Shown here one piece after another: positions 28,816 through 40,700 of a stretch of 64,000 bases of DNA (its first letter is position 1; every line of letters begins with the position of its first letter). The notes beneath the pieces are model-generated. The model had not been told where the DNA came from. It did no database searches and was given only the letters and a program-made list of their open reading frames with translations. The stretch is from positions 14,345,195 to 14,409,194 of the forward strand of contig NC_047068.1 of the NCBI RefSeq assembly GCF_902459465.1. Reading direction: 5' to 3'. The position numbers and the translations under genes were made by a program. This DNA comes from Asterias rubens (lineage: Eukaryota; Echinodermata; Asteroidea; Forcipulatida; Asteriidae).

Positions 28816-29930
28816 ATGCGTAGGCCCCGTACACAATGTATACAGAATTGAACTCACACGTTGATAGAGGAACAATGATCTGGAATAGGGTCCAGTGTAC
28901 ATGTTCCGGTACAAAACAAAAACGAGAAAAGAGAAAAGAACAGGACCCCATAGGGGAATTCTAAGTACTGGAGTACCCCACAGGGACAGTTGTGTACATA
29001 GACTATGGGAAACTGTTTTAAGTACAGTGTAAAAGGAAAGAACAAGGATTGCTCCTCATAGATCCTATTTTAGTAATCGCACTTAAACACTAACGTTGTA
29101 TAGCACCTAACTCTGGTAAGAAAAACATGTGTAAAATGCGTAATCAGGTACACCCTTCACACACAATGACTGTGTGCAAACTCAGAACTGTGTTATTGGA
29201 ATGTGTTCCCACAATGTTCACAAATTATGACAATCTTTTCAAATATATTACTCAATTGAATTGTGTTCTTTCAAAGCACTTTGACTGATTATATTGAACA
29301 ACACAAGTAATTATACATACATGTATATAAAATGTGACAAAACCCATGCTGTCAATGCTATGGCCTAACACCCCCGATTTGTGTAGGGCATGCAAAGCTT
29401 GCCTTTCCTCATTTCGCGGCAATCTGCAGAAAACGCTCGCTCTGCTGAGCTTGCGACAAAGATAAAATCCAATAAATTGGACTTTTTGTATGCACAATAC
29501 AACTTAATAATAATACACGACAACCTACATCCCATTTCTTTGCACAGTAAAAAAGACAAACAGGCTTGTGTTTACTTTGATTAATGCAAATACACAAGAG
29601 AGTAATTATGCATCCAGCGGTAAACTTATTATAAGATCGTTTAGTTGACATTTATTTGGTTGATATTCAGCTTTGCTTTTTAGTATCACAGTGGTATTTT
29701 GTGTGTATAAATAAATAAAAACTTCACAAACAAAAACATGATGTGGTGCTTATCTTCTTAATTAATTATCGTTTTAAGTTAAACAAAACATGTATGTTTT
29801 ATTGTCAGTCATTGTCGAATTGTTTTATTCATTTACTTATTTCCCCAAAACCTCAACAAATTGAGAAGATAAAAAGAGTTATAAAAATGACATGAAATAT
29901 ACAGTACAAGGGACATAAACACGAAAATGA
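28816..29930. other. 3' flank of the receptor gene
   Basis: AT-rich DNA likely including the 3' untranslated region up to the AATAAA hexamers near 29710. No exon, tRNA or clear transposon was seen. Confidence 0.5.
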
Positions 29931-30121
29931 AGGAACAGGCACCGTGATCACACTTGATCCTGCTAGGAGGATCAAAGGAGGATCTTATCTCGAAAGGGCG
30001 ATCAAAGGGAGGTCACCGGCTAGTGTGAACGCGATCAGGATCGGGAACAGATCCTCCTTTTCGACCTCCCTTCATTGCGAGATCAGCAATGTGTGTTTTA
30101 AAAGCCATGTTAGTAGCTTTT

Positions 30122-30515
30122 GCTAAGTGAAATATTGGTCAATTACAGATTTTCTACCATTTGCCGAAATGGTGTGCCGCTATAAAAAACAGTATCGACC
30201 CATTTCAGGTTTCCTACCATTTTCCGAAATGGTGTGCCGCTACAAAACCAGTATTGGCCAATTACAGGTTTTCTACCAATTGCCGAAGTGGTGTGCCGCT
30301 ACAAAAGCAGTATTGGCACATTACATGTTTTCTACCATTTGCTGATAATATGGTGTGCCGCTACAAAAGCAGTATTGGCCCATTATAGGTTTTCTACCAT
30401 TGCCGAAATGGTGTGCCGCTACAAAACCAGTATTGGCCTATTACAGGTTTTCTACCATTTGCCGAAATGGTGTGTCACTACAAAAACAGGTTTGACCCAT
30501 TACAGGTTTTCTTCC
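30122..30515. repeat. 59-bp tandem repeat, six to seven copies
   Basis: 'aaatggtgtgccgctacaaa' and 'caggttttctaccatttgcc' alternate with a period of about 59 bases, with 'ggtgtg' near 30170, 30229, 30288, 30352, 30408 and 30467. Units differ by a few substitutions and one small insertion (30346-30352). Confidence 0.92.
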
Positions 30516-30579
30516 CTTTTCTATTAAAAATTAATAACAAGTTCAATGTCTTCTTCCGTATTTCTGTTCTTAAAGGGTC

Positions 30580-30692
30580 ATGTCCAAAATGGCGGCTATA
30601 TTATGGCTACGGCTGGATCGCTGCGTCATCATGCGTTGAGCTATAGCAACATCCTTGAAACGGTCATAGCCGTAGCTGTAGCCGCCAAATCA
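30580..30692. mobile_element. Palindromic MITE with GGCGGCTA ends
   Basis: The left arm 'aatggcggctatattatggc' and 'tacggctgg' pairs with the right arm 'catagccgtagctgtagccg' and 'ccaaat'. About 110 bp and non-coding. Confidence 0.65.
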
Positions 30693-31479
30693 TAAAGGCC
30701 TTGCGGCCGAAAAAACACAGTAATCATGGAGCCAATGAAACGATACCGTGCAATCATTTATTCTCAGTGAATCAGTCATCCATGTATACAGTTGAAGGTC
30801 GCTGAGAATGGCAAATTTATCTCTTCATACCAGAAATGTTGTTATAAGAGGACATCACAACAAATCAACACGAAGCTAAAAATGAGATTCAGACTTCAGA
30901 ATGTACTCTTTTATAAGCACTTCTACCTCTTTATAACGCCCTCTTTAAAACGAAAGCCAACCATATAAATCGCCAACAAAAGAAATAGTTCAGCCAGAAT
31001 AAAACAATCACACCAAAAAAAAAAAAAAAACCTTATTGCAAAATTATTGAAATATTTATTGTCATTTTCTGCTCCTAGCTGACTTTAGATGCAATTCGTT
31101 TCTTTGTTTCCTGTATTGTTTTCACAGAATGGGTTGCACGAATTGGCTTTCCCGATGACAGACCATTTTGACATGGTGACACGAACTTCCAGATTAATCA
31201 AGCCGCGTCTGAATTACCCGACGGCTGTTGCGTGTATGCGTGATTCAATATAAACTTCGATGACTAAATTGTGCAAAAATGTCCACAGGTTTGCTATTTA
31301 AACCATATGTTAGAATACACCAAGTGAGGACACAAAGGACAAAGAAAGCAGATAAGACATAATGTACAATTTGATGATTTGAAAGGTATCGTGCTTTTCA
31401 AATCACCATATTGTACACCATGCCCTGAACTTTGAAGGGGCGCAGTACTTTTCCTTTAGTAAGGGGCACTATGATGAGG

Positions 31480-33225
31480 AAAATGTACATTTAATTTAAA
31501 AATGTCGACCAAAAACATTGGCAACATCAATCAAACTTATAATTTGTTTCACATTTTTCGTTATTTCTTTTGTTAGACATTTCAAGGGCATTAAAAAATG
31601 ATCACGCTCAATCTACCTCAGTGCTTATGAAACCCACTTCACTTTAGATCGACTGGAAACCCACAAGCCAAGCCCCCTTTATTCTTACATTGTATTACTG
31701 TAATCATATATATTTATTTATTAATTTCAAAACTTCGGACACTAAAAACATGTTGACCAGGAGTATTCCATACAGGTACAACTCGTGTAACTTGTTAGAT
31801 GTGTCATGGAGGAAGAAAACATTTTCTTCCTTCATGGTTGTGTTGGCCTTGTCTCAAATTTTCTTGTCTGCTTCATTTGTCCTTTCTCCAGTTACAATTC
31901 TTTGGTTGTATGTTTGTTAGTCCATAGGTGAGGAAACAAAAACATTCTGCTTAAAGGCAGTGGACACTATTGGTAATTACTCAACATAATTATTAGCATA
32001 AAACCTCACTTGGTAACGAGTAATGGGGAGAGGTTGGTATAGTATAAAACATTGTGAGAAACGGATCCCTCTGAAGTGCCGTAGTTTTCGAGAAAGAAGT
32101 AATTTTCCACGAATTTGATTTCGAGACCTCATATTTAGAACTTGAGGTCTCGAAATCAACCATCTGAAAGCACACAACTTCGTGTGACAAGGGTGTTTTA
32201 CCTTTCATTATTATCTCCCAAGTTAGATGACCGATTGAGCTCAAATTTTCACAGGTTTGTTATTGTATGCATATGATGAGATACACCAAATGAGAAGACT
32301 GTTTTTTGACAATTACCTATAGTGTTCACTGTCTTTAACCTTATACCTAAATGTTGTCATTTATCTGCTGTTTACTATCGAATCATTGTGGACAAAATAT
32401 ATTTCTTATCTCATGCTACTAATACTATTATACTGGGTTATTTCAACATTATTATGTGCATTATTGTAACGAATAACAGCATTGAAATAAATATTACTGA
32501 TTACAAAACAAATGGGAAGTTTTCATGTAATATATATTTGTACCCAAGCACAGTCTTATAAGGTATGATGACAAGGTAAATGGATACATATCATTGATTG
32601 ATTACTGTTTATCCTGACGTTGCTACGGTTGCTGGTATCGCCATTAATTTGTTATCCAAAAACTTTAAAGGGATGGTATGCACGTTTGGTAATCACTCTT
32701 GAATTGAATGGCAATAAAATACAACTTAAACTTGGTTCAAAGTACAGCAGCTTTCGATAGTATAAGTCATTTTTGAGAAATATTTCAAGAAAATGGCTAC
32801 GGACATTCGCTCCGGATTTGGAAATGAAATGTTCATGTCTTAATGCATACATCTATATTTATAAGGGATTAAAACAATTGAACGGTACCGAAAACCGAAT
32901 GCTTAATTTTGCCTTTAACATTATGCCGTCTGCTATAGCAAAATGTCAATTTCGTGAAATTGCCATTAGGGCCTACGTCAATTAGATTCATGCTCCATAA
33001 TATAATTGTTTTAATAAAACAATGTATAACGGACGTCATTTGGCTTGTGGGTTTCCAGTCGATCTAACGCGAACTGTGTTTCATAAACAATGAGGTATAT
33101 GGAGCGTATCTTTGACGGGAGTCACAAATTGCCCTCGAAATTATGAAAACAAAAAACAAATAATAACCTTGATTGATGTTGCCAATGCTTGGCCGACGTT
33201 TTTATGTACCGGTGTGTATTGTGTA
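31480..33225. mobile_element. Diverged DNA element with ~190-bp terminal inverted repeats
   Basis: The left arm (about 31495-31680) and the inverted right arm (about 33030-33215) share several blocks: 'cattggcaacatcaatcaa', 'cgctc.at.tacctca', 'ttatgaaac' and 'tagatcgactggaaacccac' followed by 'aagcca'. The interior holds a later insertion of a family A MITE (31951-32338) and no recognisable transposase, so the element is non-autonomous or decayed. Confidence 0.75.
31951..32338 (+). mobile_element. TTAA-flanked MITE, family A (nested)
   Basis: Starts TTAAAGGCAGTGGACACTAT and ends 'agtgttcactgtctTTAA'. It lies inside the 1.75 kb long-TIR element and is therefore younger than it. Confidence 0.85.
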
Positions 33226-34140
33226 CGATGCATTTTTATAAAATTCCTTGCGCTCGAAATACGACTATACAATTTCACACAAAACCTTAACATTTCATTG
33301 ATAGTGTTCGCATTTTGAGGAAGGCGGTTTCGTTCACGCGAATGCTGAATTTAATTGCACGGCCAGCCGTCGCTGTAGCTTAATAGAGAAACTCAAAGAG
33401 GCCCTTTTTCTGGATGGTATCACCGTTTCGGCTTTGTGAACAAAATTCTCAGTATTTTGAGCTGTAAAATCGATGATAAGTTTTTTCTTCGGATTTTGAT
33501 TACCTATTGTATGTAGTAACGATACGCATTTGATTAAACTTGTGGACCAGACTGGGGTGGACCACTTACTCTTTACGATAAGCGTATAGCCTACTTGGGA
33601 TCATAACACAAACGACCACCCCGTCCATAAAGGCGAAGCGACAATGCCCGAGGACACAGTGGTGTCCCAACTGGGACTCGAACCTCCACACTGCTGGTCA
33701 GAAACACCTGAGCCAGTACATAGGCCCCTCGCCAAGACACACCATGTAGGGCTACCGTGCCTTCAAATTGATGCTACGAGTTGCTTTCGGTAATGAGAAA
33801 TACGAGAGAGTTGTCGGTGGGAAAGAGCTTTCTCTCAGAAGAACTTGAAATGTTCGTGAAGGGACTTCAGAGGAACCTTTGAGTCGCATTCCAATACTGA
33901 CTGCCCCTCAGTTTAAATAAGATTCCATTTAGAGTGAGCACCCCTTCTTATGACCCAACCCATTCAAGTAAAATACACTCTTCCTAACTAGTACACACTC
34001 CTGCCGTTTTTTAAGATGATAACTAGTGAAAAACTTTCGGTTTGTTTCAGTCGTTCGATTTTCCTCTCGCCGGCACGAATATTGGTTAATACAAACCCTT
34101 CCCTAAACAGGGACTCAAAATAAAATGTCTTGATTTTTTT
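33226..34140. other. Mostly unrecognised DNA with a weak tRNA-SINE relic
   Basis: Around 33650-33740, 'gtcccaactgggactcgaac' resembles the B-box side of tRNA-derived repeats seen better at 36286 and 39655. Otherwise nothing recognised. Confidence 0.4.
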
Positions 34141-34177
34141 TTAAAGGGGGGGGGGGGGGGGTTGTTAGATGAAAAAG

Positions 34178-34247
34178 GGTCCCACCGAGATTTGAACACG
34201 GATCTTTGGATTCAAAGTCCAAAGTGATAACTGTTACAACACGGGCC
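34178..34247 (-). pseudogene. Mutated tRNA-Gln(TTG)-like sequence
   Basis: Read on the - strand: 'ggcccgtgttgtaacagtta', an anticodon arm 'tggactttgaatcca' with TTG, then 'ccgtgttcaaatctcgg' and 'tgggacc', followed by a short T run. The T stem has a mismatch and the acceptor stem is poorly paired, so this is probably a decayed copy rather than a working tRNA gene. Confidence 0.65.
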
Positions 34248-34572
34248 TTTGTTGACGTCTAGGCACAGAATTACATCTCAACTACAAGTTGATAGACCAA
34301 AATTGAAGCTTCTTGTTCAGAATTTCACAAAAAGGATAGAGAACTTGACGTTTTGTTCTTCTTTCATGAACAACATCCAATGAACGATCCACAAAGAGGG
34401 TCCACAGTCCAAAGTTATTAAGTGGGTTGATGAAAGCTAACCATGACTGTTTACTCCTTTCTGCTCAAATAACTAAAAAAGCATTACTAAAAAGCCTTTG
34501 TTAATTATTATTATTATTATAAAATTAAACCTAGACTTGAGCAAAAATAAAATCCAACAGCGTCCAGGCGGA

Positions 34573-34672
34573 CACGATTGCATATGCAAAACCGTCCGGC
34601 GGACATTATTGCATATGCAATAATGTCCTCCGGATAGTATTGCATAGAGGACTAAATTGCATGCGACACCGG
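34573..34672. promoter_or_regulatory. Cluster of palindromic octamer-like motifs
   Basis: Four GGAC/GTCC-bounded segments in about 100 bases each contain a core like 'attgcatatgcaa' or 'attgcat'. The segment at 34601-34628 is a perfect 28-base palindrome (half-site GGACATTATTGCAT). Octamer-like ATTGCAT/ATGCAAT words resemble POU-domain binding sites. Regulatory function is inference; a decayed palindromic repeat is the alternative. Confidence 0.4.
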
Positions 34673-34857
34673 ACTTATTTTTGTAAAGAGAAAAAAAGAA
34701 GTTATTTTTGTTACAGATATAAGTCAGACATTGCTCATCCCTACACATCAATTCATATTTCAGTTTAACTGCAGATTTCTGCGCAAGCTGCTTCGAGTTC
34801 GAATGCTTCCTTCCTCCATGATTCAAGCTAGCACAGTGATATTGAATGAACACCTTT

Positions 34858-35211
34858 CTTAAAGGCACTGTACACATTTGGTACTTGTCAAAGACCGTTC
34901 TCACTTGGTGTATCCTTTCACAAGCAAAAAATAACAAGCCTGTAAAAATTTGGGCTCAATCGGTCATCGAAAATGATGAAAGGAAAAACATCCTTGTTGG
35001 ACGAATTTGTGTACTTTCAGATCGGAATAAAAGACTTCTAGCTAGAAGTCTTTTAATATTTTAGTGAGAAATTACCTCTTTCTCAAAAACTCCGTTATTT
35101 CAGAAGGAGTCGCTTCCCACAATGTTTTATACAATCAACAGCTCTCCAATGCTCGTAAACAAGTCAGTTTTTCAGTTAACATTTGTTTTGAGTAACTACC
35201 AAACGTGTACC
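34858..35211 (-). mobile_element. Degraded TTAA-type MITE, family A relative
   Basis: Begins 'cttaaaggcactgtacacat' and includes 'gtcaaagaccgttctcactt', 'aaaatttgggctcaatcgg' and 'tttctcaaaaactc'. It ends near 'ctaccaaacgtgtac', where the terminal TTAA is lost. Confidence 0.65.
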
Positions 35212-36270
35212 ACATTCAGTGGGACATGGATGACTAAGAAGCTTTCAATTATAGAACTTGATGTTAAACGGAGAAAACCAGCCATTAAAACAATACATGG
35301 AAAAGCCGTCAGTCTTTAGTAATTTATACTGTTTTGGTATTATTTTATTAAATTTTACCTTTTCTTCAACACTATAATAACTTAAACACCACACACCACT
35401 TACAGCTTTAAGCATTACAAAATTAGCCACCCATTATGTACAATATAGGCCAACATCGCGAGTATAGACTGAACATATACATATACTTGTAAGTACTTTG
35501 ACAAGCATCATTGTAGATTTGAAATCCGTATGAGATTTGCAAATAAAATATGATTTAATTGTACTATTTTACAAAACTAAAATACCAAAACATGAGCTTG
35601 GCTTTAGTCACTGCTTTTGTCAGTTTGATACGGCCTTGTGAAATAGCCTTTGCTACTTCTATTGACTACTTCTTTATAAACTATTGTTTTGGCTTTGTAC
35701 CGTTTTCATGATGTGTGGAAATAAATGTGAGTTTGAATTGAATAGGACGGCACAGTGGATTTAGATCATGTTTTTGATCCGTTTTGTTTTGAACTTCTTA
35801 CTCTTTCAATTCAATGGTTTATTAAAAACCTATTCAATTCGCTGCCAGCAGCAGAATCACATGAACTTCCTCTCCCTGCCAGTGTTTTGTTTCATAGTTT
35901 GCCGTTTCCATGGTATTATAATATCGAACCATATAATAGAGAGCCCTGCTGTTTTTAACTGGGGTAACTGACGCTCAAATCCATATAAATGCACAGCGCC
36001 CTCTGTTGATTTCTTACAACAATTGAACTCCAAATAAAGACCAAGGCTTTGTTCTTACTAATTCAATTCAGTGCAACCTCATAATTTGTTTAACTATAAA
36101 TCCTCATTATGTACGAACAAATTAAGAATCCAGCTCTGATCAACAAAAATATGGATCAGAAGAATCAGTATAAAAAAAAAATGCTGCAACTTCCTTCATT
36201 ACTTTTATGTTAACTTCCCAATTAGTTATGTTAGGCTCTTAACAGTGGCTGTACATTTATAGTGTGGGTC
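35212..36270. other. Unrecognised AT-rich DNA
   Basis: Short open frames at 35755-35971 show no family features. No repeat structure was identified. Confidence 0.45.
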
Positions 36271-36278
36271 TTTAAAAA

Positions 36279-36605
36279 GTCAGTTTACTTTTGGGGCCGA
36301 GCGGTTTAGGTCTGTGGACTCAAATTCTGTAAGTTACAGAATTTGGGTTTGAATCCTGGCCTGTTCAGTTGCCACACTTGTGTAGTCAGTATACTTTTGG
36401 GGCCGAGCGGTTTAGGTCTGTGGACTCAAATTCTGTAAATTACAGAATTTGGGTTTGAAAACTGGCCCGTTCAGTTGCCACACTTGTGTCCTTGAGCTAG
36501 GCACTCTATCATAATTGCTTCTCTCCACCCAGGAGTACAAATCGGTACCGGCGACAGCTGGAAGGTATAACCTGGGATGGACAACTGGCATCCTGACTAG
36601 GGAAA
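36279..36605 (+). mobile_element. tRNA-Leu-like SINE with duplicated head
   Basis: 'ggggccgagcggtttaggtc', 'ggactcaaattctgt' and 'gggtttgaatcctgg' form the D, anticodon and T parts of a Leu-type tRNA. This head occurs at 36279-36384 and again 106 bases later from 36385, the second time continuing into a tail with 'gtccttgagctaggcact' and 'ctccacccaggagtacaaat'. That tail layout is common in tRNA-derived SINEs of marine invertebrates (memory). Confidence 0.7.
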
Positions 36606-36772
36606 TTTAAGAATTATTGTCAGTCGTTTAATGTCAATGAAACCAGATAAAAACACAGACCAGATGAGCCATAATGGCTAGCGGGACAGACTTGACTTAA
36701 CTTTACTCACTTTTAAAAGGTAAGGTATGTAAGTTTAGAAATGTTTGGAAAACAGCTGCTATGCTCTCTTTT

Positions 36773-37143
36773 AAAGCCATTATACACTTTCGGTAAACAG
36801 TTTTGTCCAAGTCCCACACTTCGTGTATCACAACTTATATATAAAATAACAAACCTGTGAAAATTTAGGCTCAATCAGTCATCGGAGTCGGGAGAAAATA
36901 ACGGGAAAACCCACTCTTGTTTCCGCACGTTTCGCCGTGTCATGATATGTATTTACTATAAATCCGTAATTCTTGCTATCGAGAATTACGGATATTGTTT
37001 TAATGTTTTCTCAAAAAGTAAAGTATTTCATGGAATAATATTTCCAGAGAAGTCTTTCACCAATACCTTCGGTAAACCCTGTAAATTATTTGTAAATCTG
37101 TGAACTTTTTTCTTTTTTTTCTGTACCGAAAGTGTATAATGGC
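36773..37143. mobile_element. MITE with CCATTATACACTTTCGGTA ends
   Basis: Left 'aaagccattatacactttcg' and right 'cgaaagtgtataatggct' are inverted repeats. The interior parallels family A ('acaaacctgtgaaaatt', 'ggctcaatcagtcatcg') and has a hairpin around 'tccgtaattcttgc'. It lies just downstream of the TSEN54 stop codon and could fall in the 3' UTR. Confidence 0.75.
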
Positions 37144-37558
37144 TACAGCCATGATTATGTAATACAGTATACATGTATACTGCTTTGAACCAAGATAATG
37201 TACCACATTAGTGTGAAGTATTAATTGATAGAATTTTCCTTGAAGACCTGCTCAACGGACCAACTGTCTATCTACCAGCAACAACGTTTATACAAAATAC
37301 CCAAAACAGCGAACAACGGAACACAAATTGCACAACGCACAATAAACACCAGCAGCTTGCCTACACGAATATCATCATTGAACCAGTAAATTTCAGTTCG
37401 GACCTTGACTGATTTTGTTTTCCAAGGTGCGTGTTTTTTTCCCGAGATTATTAAAGATTTGTACGCAATCAGTCTCAGTCGAAGTTGTGAGTAAAGCAAC
37501 GAATGACAGGTGATCCATCACGAATGATAAGAATCGAGCCAAGCAGATAGGTTTGTTG

Positions 37559-37712
37559 TTATCCGAGAATAATATCAGTTGTCAGCTCGATCCCTTTGAG
37601 TGTATAGAAAGTTATATCACCGTTATCTACAACAGCAACCAGGAGTGTTATGGTACTAGCCTGCTGTAGGAGGCGGGCTAAAGTTAGAAGATCTGGAACA
37701 GGGTCGCTCACT
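37559..37712 (-). CDS. TSEN54: TSEN54 coding exon 10 with stop
   Basis: VSDPVPDLLTLARLL, then LLVAVVDNGDITFYTLKG, to the stop TAA at 37561-37559. It matches human DEPVPDLCSLKRL and ALVDHGDISFYSF. Confidence 0.96.
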
Positions 37713-40700
37713 CTGTACGGAAAAGAGAAGGAGAAAACATCAGATGACTATTGATAAGTCCCATATTTTGTTTTAAAGAAAATACTGTATAAGGGTTTTA
37801 CTGTACACCTCTCAGTGCTTTTAAAGTCCTGCAGTATACTACTACATTGTACTACTACATGTAATAAGCCTCAAGAGTATTATTTCAATTCATAAAATGC
37901 CTACATTATCAAATTAAGATTAAATATTTATAAGTCTACTTGTTTTTTATATTCCTTTTAAAAAAGAATGCAAGTGCCAGCACGCCTACACTGGTGAATG
38001 AACACAAAATCTGATAGTGTTTTGTGACTTCTACTAGCACTATAGTACTACTATTTCTGTGCTACTACTACTACTACTACTACTATATACTTTTATAGCG
38101 CACTTATACTCTGATTTTAAGCACTACTGTGCTATTGTCCTTGCAAACTGTTAAAACCAGGGTAACATCACCAAGAATGATAAAGATACAAAATATGAAA
38201 ATAATACATTCACAAGAGCAGATATTATAAAATGAGAAACAGCGGCAAAAATACAAGGATACAAAATTACAAAAAGAATACATATTCACAGAAAGAATGT
38301 ATTTTCACAGAAGCAGATATTACACACGTATAACATGAGTAACAGTGCCCCCAAAATACAAAATAACACAAAGAATACATTCACAGAAGCAGATATAATA
38401 ACACGAGAAAGGCAATCACAAAAGATGACAGAAATCAACAAGTTGCAGATTGGGGTTTATCACAGATATTTGAACAAGTGTGTTTTCAACAAGGATTTAA
38501 ATAATGGCGAAATTCCCACTCTATGACCAATGTCATGGAGATGGTAATCAATCATTACATTGTGCATCTGGGAGCAATGTTTGTTGGGAGAGGGTTGGCA
38601 GAGCCCCTCGCCCCTCCCCCCACACACATACTCAGAGTCATAGCCCCCCCCCCCTACTGCCATCCCAAAACATGATTGAAAAATGCACAGATCAATTCAA
38701 CTTTCATGTATTTCCAATTCATTTAGGTAAACAAAACACAAGGTAGTGAGTAATGAATAATATTTTACAAGCAAATACAGTAATTATAACACAGTGAAGT
38801 AATACAATATGAAACAAACATTAACAAGCAAAGGCAATCATATAAAAACCAATAAAAACACATGGTGATGGAGTTGGAGGGGGCCAATAATAAGCAAAGC
38901 TTGTCGAGTACAGACCACCCCCCCCCCCAACGAAGAAAGCAATACCACCATTCTATTAGGCAGTGAATGGTTTGATACATTCAAATGGAAAAAAATGTGT
39001 CTTTGCTCCTGCTTCTCACCCCCAACCAGATGGCAGTGTCCGGTTACGCCATTGCTGGTGAGCACACAATCTTGCTTAACACAGAAAAATCCCGCTAAGC
39101 AGAATAAAATTACCAGGCAAAATAGCATGTTGTGATTGTGTAAGCACAATATTATTAATATTATATTGTGTATGGCTGATCCTTGCTTCATAGAAGACAA
39201 AACTTGCAAAGCCTATTCTGCTTAGCAGCACAACGAAACCGGGCCCATTAATTTTGGTTTGAAAGGAGAACCTACATGTATATTTCTTATGAAACCTACC
39301 TTGCAACTACGACATGAAACTTTGGCCTGCCTGGCTGAGTCTTCTTGAAGGTTGGACTGGGATGGAAAACGTCAAATGCTAGCTTGACATTATTAGAGCC
39401 CTGTGTAGGGGACAACCTAAACATGGACATAGACAGAGAGAGAGTGAGTGAGGGGCCTGCAATTATAATGCAGGTATGAGACTGTTTGAGAAAGAGAGGT
39501 TCTGAAAATTAGAAAACCAGACCTTATTTTCATTTTATTTTATGCAAGTCGCCAGACACAATAATTTTTTCGATATAGGGTTTGGTATAGGGTTTGGTAT
39601 AATCAACCCAAAGCCTGGCTGGTAGAGCAGAAAGCACTACCTCCCCAATTTTACAGAGCAAGTGTCACGAGTGGAATTCAAGCCCACGCTCTATTTATCA
39701 AACACCAGAGCTTGAATCCGGTGCCTTCCGCTCGGCCATGACACGCACAATTTATCAGAAGAAGTCTATAGATATCACTTCAAATAGAATTTAAAGATTT
39801 TGTAATAACACGAGCCATGTCTCTCAACCTTGAGATAGTGAGTTCACATCTGACGAGAAAATCTGAAGGCAAAGTGATGTCATGTTCACTGTAACCATTT
39901 AGCAATTAAGAATGCCCACTGACCGGGATCAAGCAGGTTTATAACGGCTGCTTGTGCCAAAAAATAAGTATTAAAATTAGTAGAGAGGGTCAGAAGAATG
40001 TAACGGAAGGATGATAAAAACTCACCTTGTATGTTCTGATGTCATGTAGGAACTTGAGATAACCTGTAGTTTATTAAGTATATTGCCTGTAGAAACAAAT
40101 GATGAAATCAAATAGTTTCAATAAATTTATCTCGTATCAAGCCATTGGAACACTGTTAAGGGAGAACACTGATAATAAGCAATCAATCCGACAGTAAAAG
40201 CCACGTAAAATATAAAGATCCCGAACAAATTACCCTAAGAACCTACCAGAAAAATATTTCAAAATGACACCAGTAAAAAATGATAAAAGGAGAATACACA
40301 AAATACCAAGTCATTGGTCAACAATCCAAGGTAACACTAACCTGTGTAAGTTGCATCACCCGGCCGTACTAAGGGCTTGACATCTCCACGCCAGAGATGA
40401 TCAACAGGGCTATCAAAGATGTCTTGATCAGCTCTCCGGGCTGTCTCCTCCATCGACAACATCTTCTTGTATTCACTCCAGTTGGTTGGAGCTCTTCCTT
40501 TGTTCAGGTGTGCGTTGTTTCCTTTATCCCCCGCGTTGCATCTGGTCTTTCCCTTAGAGGAGCAATCCTTCAGCATCTCACCGGAGGTGGCGATCATGTT
40601 AGCGGAAGTGTTCAACAGGTTCTGAGATGTCTTCATGAGTTGCTCTGCCTTCTCGTTCTCCGTTGAGCACTGATCATGCCTTCTTGAAGCCCTGGATCTA

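Noticed and set aside
34473..34937. 154-codon - strand frame
   Set aside because: It spans the octamer palindromes and a MITE end, so it is a chimera of repeats rather than a gene.
36286..36372. Functional tRNA-Leu gene
   Set aside because: The T arm and acceptor stem are imperfect, the head is duplicated and a SINE-like tail follows.
40063..40086. Upstream acceptor extension of TSEN54 exon 8 (peptide GNILNKLQV...)
   Set aside because: It reads plausibly like the human ISVLQTTHL segment but cannot join exon 9 without a frameshift or a stop; the 38-nt form fits.
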